This document shows positions 25,006 through 33,561 of a DNA stretch of 34,204 nt, piece after piece. The DNA is taken from contig JAQXAG010000101.1 of NCBI GenBank assembly GCA_029253045.1, positions 1 to 34,204 of the forward strand. Reading direction: 5' to 3'. The notes under the pieces are model-generated. The model did not search any database, was not told the DNA's origin, and worked only from the letters and a program-made list of their open reading frames with translations. Source of the stretch: Fidelibacterota bacterium. GTDB taxonomy: Bacteria; Fidelibacterota; Marinisomatia; Marinisomatales; Marinisomataceae. Position numbers and translations under genes: made by a program. Numbering within the stretch: the stretch's first letter is position 1; the number at the start of each line of letters is the position of its first letter.

Positions 25006-25497
25006 TTATTTATCTGAATCTTTTTCTGCTGGTGCTTCTTCTGCTACCGGCTCTTCTGCTGGAGCTTCTTCTGCTACCGGCTCTTCTGCTGGAGCTTTAG
25101 CTGCCGCTTTTTCTGCACTAATTTTTTCTTTCTTCTTAAGCTTTGCTTTTTTTCTGTTTTTTAAAACTTCAAGTCTATCTTCTTTCCATTTTGCAACAGC
25201 TTTTTCTATATCTTCATGAGAAAGTCCTTGGCTCATTAAATGCCATCTGTATGCTAAACCAGATCTTTTCATTAATTTATTAACTGGATCTGAAACTTGA
25301 GCACCCAATTGCAACCATGCAATAATTCTATCTTCTTTTAGACTAAAATTAGAATCTTTATCTTTTTTAAGGGGATCATACCAACCGACTTGCTCAATAG
25401 CTAATCCATCTCTTCTTTTTCTTGAATCAATAATTATTAATCTGTAGAAGGGTCTATTTCTTCTACCAATTCTTTTTAATCTAATTTTAGTTGCCAT
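25006..25497 (-). CDS. rpsP: 30S ribosomal protein S16 with acidic C-terminal extension
   Basis: 163 residues, about twice the 80-90 of a minimal S16. Residues 1-80 are canonical ('IRLKRIGRRNRPFYRLIIID', 'QVGWYDPLKK', 'WLQLGAQVSDPVNKLM'). A basic helical part to about residue 128 ('LEVLKNRKKAKLKKKEK') is followed by an Ala/Pro/Glu/Val repeat tail ('APAEEPVAEE' twice). Extended S16 proteins also occur in Bacteroidota, which fits the suggested phylum. S16 is an early-binding small-subunit protein. An 81-nt gap upstream holds no gene; no convincing promoter could be fixed there. Confidence 0.95.
   Translation of the reverse strand: MATKIRLKRIGRRNRPFYRLIIIDSRKRRDGLAIEQVGWYDPLKKDKDSNFSLKEDRIIAWLQLGAQVSDPVNKLMKRSGLAYRWHLMSQGLSHEDIEKAVAKWKEDRLEVLKNRKKAKLKKKEKISAEKAAAKAPAEEPVAEEAPAEEPVAEEAPAEKDSDK
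25034..25093 (-). repeat. Two exact 30-bp tandem repeats inside rpsP
   Basis: The 30-base unit starting GCTTCTTCTGCTACCGG (plus strand) occurs twice in direct succession without a mismatch, at 25034-25063 and 25064-25093, with partial copies at both ends. It encodes the Ala/Glu/Pro/Val tail of S16. Exact nucleotide identity suggests recent slippage-type duplication, and copy number may vary between strains. Confidence 0.9.
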
Positions 25498-25578
25498 ATT
25501 TTTCTATTTTCTCTTTATTTTTTTGTTATCACTGAAACAGGCGTAATTTGTACAAAAGGATTGAATACTACAAATAAT

Positions 25579-27690
25579 TTATTTTTCATCAAAATTAATT
25601 GAAATTACCTTTGAAATACCTTTCTTTTCTGCAGTTACTCCATATATACAATCAGCTGACTCCATAGTTAATTTATTATGAGTTACCATTATAAATTGGG
25701 TTCCCTTACTATATTCAGATATTACATCTGTAAATTTTTTAATATTAATATCATCAAGTGGTGCGTCAATTTCATCTAATATACAGAAAGGGCTTGGCTT
25801 GTATTGGTATATAGAAAAAAGTAATGCAATTGCGGTTAAAGACTTTTCACCAGCAGATAACATTTTAAGTGAATTATTTTTCTTTCCAGGTGGTTGAGCA
25901 AAAATTACTACATCCGAATTTAAAGGATCTTCTATATCTTCAAGATTAATAGAACCCTTACCTCCCGAAAAGAATACGCCAAACATTGTTTCAAAATTGT
26001 TTTTTATTATCTCAAAAGTATCTAAGAATTGTTTCTTAGCAACAGAATCAATTTTTTTGATCGCATCTTTTAAATTCTTTTCTGAATCAAGAAGATCAGA
26101 TCTTTGCTCTTTTAATATATTCAATCTTTTACTTTGCTCTTCATACTCATCTGAAACTGCCCAATTAATTGGACCTATAGCTTCTATACTTCTTTTTATT
26201 TTTTCTACATTATAAGTCATTTCAGAAATACTGTAATCTTTAATCTTTTTTAGCTCTACATCATTACCAAACTTTTCTTTAATCACTTCTTTTATTTGGG
26301 ATATTTTAATGCTCGACTCAGCTATTTTCATCTCTGCGCTTTTAATATCATAAAAAATATCATCTTTATTGAACTTGTCTGCATCTATTTTAATTCTAAT
26401 TGATTCCATTTTCATAAATGCTTGATTAAGATCTTGTTCTTTATTGCGAAGTTCAAGCTTGTGTAAATTAATTTTTTTCTGCATCTCTTTAATAGAATCA
26501 TCTATCTTATTGAAATCAAACTCTTGTTCTTTATTATATGATTGAATTTTATCTTTATAATCCTCAATACTTGCTTTTAGATTTTCATATTTTTTATCAG
26601 TTTCGATAACAGTATAGTTTTTATTTTTAAAATTTTCTCTGCTCTCATTAGATAAGCTTTTTATTACATCATTGTTAGAAACTATTTTAATATAGTCTTT
26701 ATCAAATTTATTGAGCTGACTAATTTTCTTCTGTAATTCATCTTCAAGTACTTCCATGCCCTTGGAGGATTCACGATTTTTTGTTTGAACTTCCTTCAAT
26801 AGATTTTCAGTAAGATTGTCAACGTCTACTTTCATTTTTTCTACGATTTCTTTTTCGGCTAAATAAAAACTTCTGGCATCTTTAAGCTCTACGCTTTCAG
26901 ACTCTTTCTTTGATGTATTCTTTTTTAATAAAGTATTTTTCTTTTTAAGCAATGACTCTAAAGGTTTAATTCCTCTTTCTAGATCAATAATTTTTGCTGA
27001 TGCTAAATTAATCTCTATATCTTTCAGCTGAGAACTTAACTTTTCGTGCCTCTTAAATCTTTTGAGTTGTAACTCAAGACTCTTAACCTGCATCTCAATT
27101 TCCAGAATAATGTCGTCTATTCGCTCTAAATCTCTACTATTTAACTCAAATTTTCTTAAAGCAGAACGTCTTTGTGATTTATACTTATTTACACCAGCTG
27201 CTTCCTCAAACATTGAACGTCTACTATCATCTTTATCTGATAGAATTTGCTCAATCATATTTAGCTCAATAACTGAATAAGCATCAGAGCTCATTCCTGT
27301 ATCTACAAATAAATTGTAGATATCTTTAAGTCTACAAGCAGTTCTATTAATAAAATATTCACTATCTCCATTACGGTATAATCTTCTACCAATTTCCACC
27401 TCTTCATACTCTATTGGCAGTAAGCCTTTATCATTTTGTACCGTTAAATAAACTTCGCACAAGCCTAAAGGTTTAATATTTGAAGCTCCATTAAATATGA
27501 CATCTTCCATTTTAGTACTTCTCAATCTTGATGTTTTTTGTTCTCCTAATACCCACCTAATAGCATCTACAATATTTGTTTTACCGCACCCATTAGGCCC
27601 AACTATTCCAGTTACACCACTATTTAATAGTATAGTTTGTTTTTTTGCAAAAGATTTAAAGCCAAATAATTCTAATTTTGAAATATGCAT
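25579..27690 (-). CDS. smc: Short SMC-family ATPase lacking a recognisable hinge
   Basis: 703 residues in one uninterrupted frame; ordinary bacterial SMC is near 1,180. The head is canonical: 'GPNGCGKTNIVDAIRWVLGE' with Walker A at 31-38, 'TGMSSDAYSVIELNMIEQIL' (131-150), signature 'LSAGEK' (611-616), Walker B and D-loop 'FCILDEIDAPLDD' with catalytic Glu640, and the switch His671 in 'VTHNK'. Between the head halves there is only heptad-like, Lys/Glu-rich helix: one arm about 172-335, a polar break about 336-360, and a return arm about 361-500. No Gly-rich hinge fold is visible. It could still be the cell's condensin, or a specialised SMC or RecN-like protein, but head identity is nearest to true SMC. 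No ScpA or ScpB is in the window. It starts 4 nt after the HIT gene. Confidence 0.9.
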   Translation of the reverse strand: MHISKLELFGFKSFAKKQTILLNSGVTGIVGPNGCGKTNIVDAIRWVLGEQKTSRLRSTKMEDVIFNGASNIKPLGLCEVYLTVQNDKGLLPIEYEEVEIGRRLYRNGDSEYFINRTACRLKDIYNLFVDTGMSSDAYSVIELNMIEQILSDKDDSRRSMFEEAAGVNKYKSQRRSALRKFELNSRDLERIDDIILEIEMQVKSLELQLKRFKRHEKLSSQLKDIEINLASAKIIDLERGIKPLESLLKKKNTLLKKNTSKKESESVELKDARSFYLAEKEIVEKMKVDVDNLTENLLKEVQTKNRESSKGMEVLEDELQKKISQLNKFDKDYIKIVSNNDVIKSLSNESRENFKNKNYTVIETDKKYENLKASIEDYKDKIQSYNKEQEFDFNKIDDSIKEMQKKINLHKLELRNKEQDLNQAFMKMESIRIKIDADKFNKDDIFYDIKSAEMKIAESSIKISQIKEVIKEKFGNDVELKKIKDYSISEMTYNVEKIKRSIEAIGPINWAVSDEYEEQSKRLNILKEQRSDLLDSEKNLKDAIKKIDSVAKKQFLDTFEIIKNNFETMFGVFFSGGKGSINLEDIEDPLNSDVVIFAQPPGKKNNSLKMLSAGEKSLTAIALLFSIYQYKPSPFCILDEIDAPLDDINIKKFTDVISEYSKGTQFIMVTHNKLTMESADCIYGVTAEKKGISKVISINFDEK

Positions 27691-27694
27691 AATT

Positions 27695-28039
27695 TTATCC
27701 TGGCGGCCAATTCAACTTTCTTCCTCCAATTAAATGAAGGTGGATATGGTAAACAGTTTGACCTCCATCGTCATTACAATTAAATATTGTTCGATAACCA
27801 GATTGATCAATTTTTAATTCTTTAGCAAGATTCTTTGCTACCAATATCATCTTTGCTACAATAGTAGCATCTTTTTCACTTAAATCATTTAATGTTTCAA
27901 TACATTTTTTAGGAATAATGAGTGCATGTACTGGAGAAACAGGATTAATATCTTCAATTGCAATTACATCATTATCCTCATAGAGGATTGTAGATGGAAT
28001 CTCTCTTTTTATAATTTTTTGAAAAATTGTGTTACTCAT
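27695..28039 (-). CDS. HIT-family nucleotide hydrolase (HinT-like)
   Basis: 114 residues, typical of HinT/PKCI proteins. The catalytic histidine triad is 'VYHIHLHLIGGR' (HxHxH), with the conserved 'FQKIIKREIPSTILYEDNDV' start and 'NPVSPVHALIIPKK' strand. Members hydrolyse phosphoramidates such as adenosine 5'-monophosphoramidate. The physiological substrate here is unknown. It overlaps the rsmE stop by 8 nt and ends 4 nt before smc. Confidence 0.94.
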   Translation of the reverse strand: MSNTIFQKIIKREIPSTILYEDNDVIAIEDINPVSPVHALIIPKKCIETLNDLSEKDATIVAKMILVAKNLAKELKIDQSGYRTIFNCNDDGGQTVYHIHLHLIGGRKLNWPPG

Positions 28040-28760
28040 ATTGTACCATTAATTCATTTAAAATCGATAAAATCGATACTACTGCAGTCTCCGTTCTTAA
28101 TACTGCCTTAGCAACACTAACTTTAAGGAATTTATTGTCATAAATAAACTCTTTTTCTTTTGAAGAAAATCCACCTTCAGGACCTATTAGAACAGCAATT
28201 TTTTTATTAGTATTCACTGCGCCAATAATTTCATCTTTAAAAAAGGTTAGAGTATCTTTAGCTCCAATTGAAGCAACAATATTCAATGCTTCGGCATCAT
28301 ACCATTGTTCTAACTTAGAAACAGAATTTATTTTTGGAATTATACTTCTCATAGATTGCTTAACACCTGAACGCATAACAGAAGTCATTTTTTCTATTGA
28401 AACTGTTGATTTTATTGATCTATCTAAATAAAGAGGAGTTAGCTCTTTAATTCCTGATTCTACAGATTTTTCCACTGCAATTTTCATTCTAGAATTCTTG
28501 ATAATTGGGAGACCTAGATGAATATGGTAGTTTAGTTCATTTTGATTCATAAAAGAATCTAGCACTGAACCTTCTACTATATTTTTATTTGTAAAATTGT
28601 CTATCCTGCAATGATAAGTACCGCCTTCGCCATCTGTAAGCCATATATTAGAATCTACATTAAACCTTAATACATTGATTAAATGATGAGATTCATCTTT
28701 ATCCAAAAAAAATTGGTTATTTTGAATATTACTTTTATCTACAAAAGAAAACTTACTCAC
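28032..28760 (-). CDS. rsmE: 16S rRNA (uracil1498-N3)-methyltransferase RsmE
   Basis: 242 residues, standard size. An N-terminal PUA-like domain ('SHHLINVLRFNVDSNIW') is followed by a SPOUT methyltransferase domain. Diagnostic motifs are 'VEKSVESGIKELTPLYLDRS', 'AVLIGPEGGFSSKEKEF' and 'VLRTETAVVSILSI'. It methylates U1498 in the decoding region of 16S rRNA. The start codon is GTG, overlapping the stop of the barrel gene by 8 nt. Confidence 0.95.
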   Translation of the reverse strand: MSKFSFVDKSNIQNNQFFLDKDESHHLINVLRFNVDSNIWLTDGEGGTYHCRIDNFTNKNIVEGSVLDSFMNQNELNYHIHLGLPIIKNSRMKIAVEKSVESGIKELTPLYLDRSIKSTVSIEKMTSVMRSGVKQSMRSIIPKINSVSKLEQWYDAEALNIVASIGAKDTLTFFKDEIIGAVNTNKKIAVLIGPEGGFSSKEKEFIYDNKFLKVSVAKAVLRTETAVVSILSILNELMVQYE

Positions 28761-29367
28761 GATTGATCTTATACTTTAAATACAGAAAAGCTCCACCATA
28801 ATCTTTCTTATTATGAATAGGTTCTTTTACTTTTAAATAATCGTATCCCAATCCAAATGAAAGAGTATTTGAAGTGTTGGTATTAAAGTTTATTCCAAAA
28901 CCTATAGATCCTCCTGGACTGATTTGAGTATCTGCTTCAGACCATCTTTTTGAAAAACTTCTTATATTTTCATCCCCATCAATTGATATCATTGGACCCA
29001 TAGCAAAAAGTAAGTATGGCTCAAAATTATTTGCAATCTTTCCTTGAAATGGATAATAATTCAATCGAAAGTACAGAGGAAGCATGGTAATATTTTTTTC
29101 TCCTATAATTTTATATTGATTGAAGAATGGATCATAAATTGGATACTCATCACTCCTGATATCATAAAATCTTAAATCGGCTCCGATAGATAAATTTTCC
29201 TTAGAAAATTTTTCAAATTCATATCCAAATCCATAACCATTATTTGTAAACATAAAATTAAGATTATTGGATTTTTCTTGACTATATAGCGACGATGAAA
29301 TTGCTAATATTACTAGTAGCTTTGCCGCAGTTTTAATTAAAAAAAATGATAATATATATCTATTCAT
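28753..29367 (-). CDS. Putative outer-membrane beta-barrel protein
   Basis: 204 residues from the ATG at 29367; the track start at 29385 adds six residues in front of the signal peptide. The signal sequence 'LLVILAISSSLYSQ' is followed by alternating, aromatic-rich strands ('NGYGFGYEFEKFS', 'LSIGADLRFYDI', 'LPLYFRLNYYPF', 'TLSFGLGYDYLKVK') and a terminal strand ending 'FLYLKYKI', as in small 8-stranded OmpA/OmpW-type porin-like barrels. I do not recognise the family, and ligand or role is unknown. It overlaps rsmE and the 47-residue membrane peptide gene by 8 nt each. Confidence 0.7.
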   Translation of the reverse strand: MNRYILSFFLIKTAAKLLVILAISSSLYSQEKSNNLNFMFTNNGYGFGYEFEKFSKENLSIGADLRFYDIRSDEYPIYDPFFNQYKIIGEKNITMLPLYFRLNYYPFQGKIANNFEPYLLFAMGPMISIDGDENIRSFSKRWSEADTQISPGGSIGFGINFNTNTSNTLSFGLGYDYLKVKEPIHNKKDYGGAFLYLKYKINRE

Positions 29368-29503
29368 GATCTTCGAACTCCGCATCCTTTACTTTTTTAT
29401 AATCTATTTTTGTATCTTTTTTTATAGTAGATATCGTTTCTTGTTTATTAAAAAATCTATATACCATAAATAGTACACCAGCTGCTATTATCCATTTCAT
29501 CAT
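29360..29503 (-). CDS. Small single-pass membrane protein, 47 residues
   Basis: Not in the ORF track because of its length. The protein starts MMKWIIAAGVLFMVYRFF, one transmembrane helix, and continues with a polar tail ending in 'IDYKKVKDAEFEDHE'. It fills the gap between the kinase and barrel genes: its ATG is 3 nt after the kinase stop and its stop overlaps the barrel start by 8 nt. The layout (one helix, then a short acidic tail with a Val/Lys-Asp-Ala-Glu-Phe type ending) resembles small FCB-group proteins such as DUF4834, but I cannot assign a family. No clear Shine-Dalgarno is seen. Confidence 0.65.
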   Translation of the reverse strand: MMKWIIAAGVLFMVYRFFNKQETISTIKKDTKIDYKKVKDAEFEDHE

Positions 29504-29506
29504 AAT

Positions 29507-30148
29507 TTATGAGGGATTAAAATATCTTCTTCCCTTTGCAGGCTCCTGAATTACCTCTAACAAATTCTCAAAATCATCAGGATTATTAACAAAATCAATA
29601 TTGTTGGCATTGATGACTAAGAGAGGCCTTTCATCATAATTAACAAAAAATTCTTGATACTTCTCGTTAACCTGATTTATGTACTCAGTTGTAACGCCTT
29701 TTTCAAAATCACGTCCTCGCTGCTTGATATTTTTCATCAATCGAGATGTATCTGCTTGTAAATAAACTACCATATCTGGCTTAATAATATCTTTTTCTAA
29801 AATATCTGCAACATTAGAATATAATTCAAACTCAGCTTGAGACCGTAATGTGAACTCAGCAAACAATCTATCTTTCTCGAACATGTAATCAGTAATAACC
29901 CCTTTTTGAAATGCATTTAATTGTTTGATTTCTTTCTGTTGTTGTTGATATCTTTGCAACAAGAACCATACTTGAGTTTGAAGAGCATTGCTATCAGGAT
30001 CTTCATAAAATTCTTCTAAAAATGGATTACCTTTAAAATCTTCAAATACTTTTCTGGCATTCAATTTTTCAGCAATCATTTCTGCTAGACTTGTTTTTCC
30101 TACCCCAATAGGGCCTTCAATTGCTATGTATGAATCTAATTGGCTCAT
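29507..30148 (-). CDS. Deoxynucleoside kinase (dAK/dGK/dCK family)
   Basis: 213 residues. The P-loop is 'IAIEGPIGVGKTSLAEMIAE'. The nucleoside-site and 'DRY/DRx' region is represented by 'VITDYMFEKDRLFAEFTL', and the lid by 'RLMKNIKQRGRDFEKGV'. It phosphorylates deoxynucleosides for salvage. Deoxyadenosine or deoxyguanosine is likely by similarity to Bacteroidota and Firmicute enzymes, but the specificity is not readable. folK is upstream with a 4-nt ATGA overlap; folK and such kinases are neighbours or fused in some FCB genomes. Confidence 0.9.
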   Translation of the reverse strand: MSQLDSYIAIEGPIGVGKTSLAEMIAEKLNARKVFEDFKGNPFLEEFYEDPDSNALQTQVWFLLQRYQQQQKEIKQLNAFQKGVITDYMFEKDRLFAEFTLRSQAEFELYSNVADILEKDIIKPDMVVYLQADTSRLMKNIKQRGRDFEKGVTTEYINQVNEKYQEFFVNYDERPLLVINANNIDFVNNPDDFENLLEVIQEPAKGRRYFNPS

Positions 30149-30651
30149 GCTTTCTTATCGATTAAGTATTTATCTACTGTTGAAGTATCAGGACATTTTT
30201 CTAATAAATCAATCATCTTATATTTTGTTCCAGGAAAAACCCTATCAGGAATAAGCTCTGCTAATGGAACTAGAACAAATTTACGTAATAAAGCATGAGA
30301 ATGTGGAATAGTAAGTTTTTCAGTTTCAATAAAAGCATTTCCAAATATAATTATGTCTATATCGATTGTTCTTGGAGTGTTTTTTTCTCTATCTAATTTA
30401 CGCCCTAACATCTTTTCTATATCGTGAATTTTATCAAGAAATTGGAATGGTGTAAATACAGTTTTTAACTCTACTATAATATTAAGAAAAGAAGGTTGAT
30501 TAATATTATACAAAGGTTCTGATAAATAAAATGAAGAAGTTCTTATTTCTGTATTTTCTACATAAGAACCAAGCATAGCAATGCATGAAGCAATATTAGA
30601 CTCCTTATCTCCTAAATTTGAACCTAACGATAAATAAATAGTATCAGACAT
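30145..30651 (-). CDS. folK: 2-amino-4-hydroxy-6-hydroxymethyldihydropteridine pyrophosphokinase
   Basis: 168 residues from the ATG at 30651; the track's first codon is a GTG directly before it. HPPK motifs are 'YLSLGSNLGDKESNI' at the N-terminus, 'LDKIHDIEKMLGRK' and the ATP/Mg-site 'RTIDIDIIIFGN', followed by 'IPHSHALLRKFVLVPLAEL'. It transfers pyrophosphate from ATP to the pterin in folate synthesis. It follows folB, whose product (aldolase) makes the substrate, with an 8-nt overlap. Confidence 0.95.
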   Translation of the reverse strand: MSDTIYLSLGSNLGDKESNIASCIAMLGSYVENTEIRTSSFYLSEPLYNINQPSFLNIIVELKTVFTPFQFLDKIHDIEKMLGRKLDREKNTPRTIDIDIIIFGNAFIETEKLTIPHSHALLRKFVLVPLAELIPDRVFPGTKYKMIDLLEKCPDTSTVDKYLIDKKA

Positions 30652-31006
30652 CACTTTCCTTAGTCATTTCCACTTCAACAAATTCAAGAGGAGTATCAAT
30701 TGGTAGCTCAAACTTTCTTACCTTTACAGTTGCTTTTAAAGGATTATATAGCTTCATTATTTCATTAAGAATTTTATAACAAAGCGTTTCTAGGAGATCA
30801 AAATTATCTGATGAATTAATCTTTTTTACAATATCTATAACTTCAACATAGTTAATAGTTTTATCTATGTTATCATTACTATTATTTATTTGATTTTCAA
30901 AAAAAAGCTCTATATCAAAACCTAGATTAACTCCATCTCTTTTTTCATTATCATATAAGCCATGAAAACCAACTAGTTTTATATCTTTTATTGTAATTTT
31001 TTCCAT
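30644..31006 (-). CDS. folB: Dihydroneopterin aldolase
   Basis: 120 residues from the ATG at 31006; the track starts at a TTG six codons earlier, too close to a terminator to be likely. FolB motifs are 'IKLVGFHGLYDNEKRDG' with the conserved Gly-Phe/Tyr-His-Gly and Glu, 'NYVEVIDIVKK', 'FDLLETLCYKI' and the C-terminal 'VKVRKFELPI' with Lys and Pro. It splits dihydroneopterin to 6-hydroxymethyl-dihydropterin. The ATG is only 17 nt from the groEL terminator and has no visible Shine-Dalgarno; a TAATAT lies 5 nt upstream, so the message may be leaderless. Confidence 0.92.
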   Translation of the reverse strand: MEKITIKDIKLVGFHGLYDNEKRDGVNLGFDIELFFENQINNSNDNIDKTINYVEVIDIVKKINSSDNFDLLETLCYKILNEIMKLYNPLKATVKVRKFELPIDTPLEFVEVEMTKESDV

Positions 31007-31022
31007 AGACAATATTACAAAC

Positions 31023-31050
31023 AAAAAACCCTCAAAGATGAGGGTTTTTT
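31023..31050 (-). terminator. Perfect intrinsic terminator after groEL
   Basis: A perfect 12-bp inverted repeat, AAAAAACCCTCA / TGAGGGTTTTTT, with a 4-nt loop (plus strand AAGA). The GC-containing 6-bp core is flanked by an A-run and a T-run, so it can end transcription on either strand. It begins 26 nt after the groEL stop. It is the only convincing intrinsic terminator I found in the window. Confidence 0.9.
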
Positions 31051-31076
31051 ATGTATTTATTTTGCAATAAACAACA

Positions 31077-33012
<1,936 letters not shown>

Positions 33013-33058
33013 TTTTCCTCCATTATATAACTTATTTTATTAAAAATTTTGCGGTTGA

Positions 33059-33087
33059 ATTTTAGTATAAATACTCAGAAATATCAA
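33059..33087 (-). promoter_or_regulatory. Candidate sigma70-type promoter for groES-groEL
   Basis: The minus strand reads TTGATA, 17 nt, TAAAAT, with the -10 ending 46 nt before the groES ATG. Both hexamers are close to consensus with ideal spacing. A 12-bp hyphenated palindrome, AGTAT-TT-ATACT (33064-33075), lies in the spacer and touches the -10 box, a possible operator. No heat-shock sigma32-like or CIRCE element is apparent. The gap 33013-33123 (111 nt) also contains an AT-only imperfect hairpin just after dut, too weak to call as a terminator. Confidence 0.6.
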
Positions 33088-33123
33088 ACTAATTCTATTT
33101 TTAAGAAGATATTCTTTAAAAAA

Positions 33124-33561
33124 CTATTTTCCTGTGCTCCCAAAGCCGCCTTCACCTCTACTAGATTCTGATAATTCTTCTACCAGTTCAAATTCGATTG
33201 GTGAGCTATCAACAGCTACAAGCTGAAAGTATCTTTCTCCACTTTTCACATGATAATCTTCACTATAAATATTATCAACCATTCCTACCAATTCTCCCCT
33301 ATAACCACCATCAATCAGTCCGATAGAATTAGCTAATCGAATAGGAGTTTTAGAAATACTTGATCTAGGAAATAAGTAGTATGCCTTATTATCTAAGTTT
33401 TCACAGGCAACCTGCAAGTGAATAGGTTGAGTAGAATTACCAGGAATAACTTGGTCATCTACAACGAATAAGTCTAATCCAGCATCGCCAGAGTGAAAAT
33501 GAGAATGATTTTCATATAAAGCTTTTGCTTTATCGTTAAAAGGTTTAATTCTTAGCTTCAT
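33124..33561 (-). CDS. dut: dUTP diphosphatase (trimeric dUTPase)
   Basis: 145 residues, normal size. All five motifs are visible: 'AGLDLFV' (I), 'PRSSISKTP' (II), 'IGLIDGGYRGELVG' (III, catalytic Asp), 'GERYFQLV' (IV) and the flexible 'RGEGGFGSTG' (V). It hydrolyses dUTP to dUMP, limiting uracil in DNA and feeding thymidylate synthesis, and so complements Ung encoded 12 kb away. The start overlaps the mscS end by 17 nt. Confidence 0.96.
   Translation of the reverse strand: MKLRIKPFNDKAKALYENHSHFHSGDAGLDLFVVDDQVIPGNSTQPIHLQVACENLDNKAYYLFPRSSISKTPIRLANSIGLIDGGYRGELVGMVDNIYSEDYHVKSGERYFQLVAVDSSPIEFELVEELSESSRGEGGFGSTGK

Noticed and set aside
25034-25093. Tandem repeat as a CRISPR-like or mobile feature
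   Set aside because: The two units are contiguous without spacers, in frame, and encode the S16 tail, so this is a coding repeat.
25498-25578. Promoter for rpsP
   Set aside because: TTGTAC and GATAAC-like boxes can be drawn, but spacing is off and the match is weak. Not better than chance in this base composition.
25579-27690. smc as a frameshifted or truncated pseudogene
   Set aside because: One intact frame holds both head halves with all catalytic motifs, the correct start and end, and tight packing against the HIT gene. A broken gene would not keep these.
33088-33123. Possible terminator after dut
   Set aside because: The inverted repeat is made only of A and T pairs apart from one or two G-C pairs and is imperfect, so it is not distinguishable from AT-rich background.
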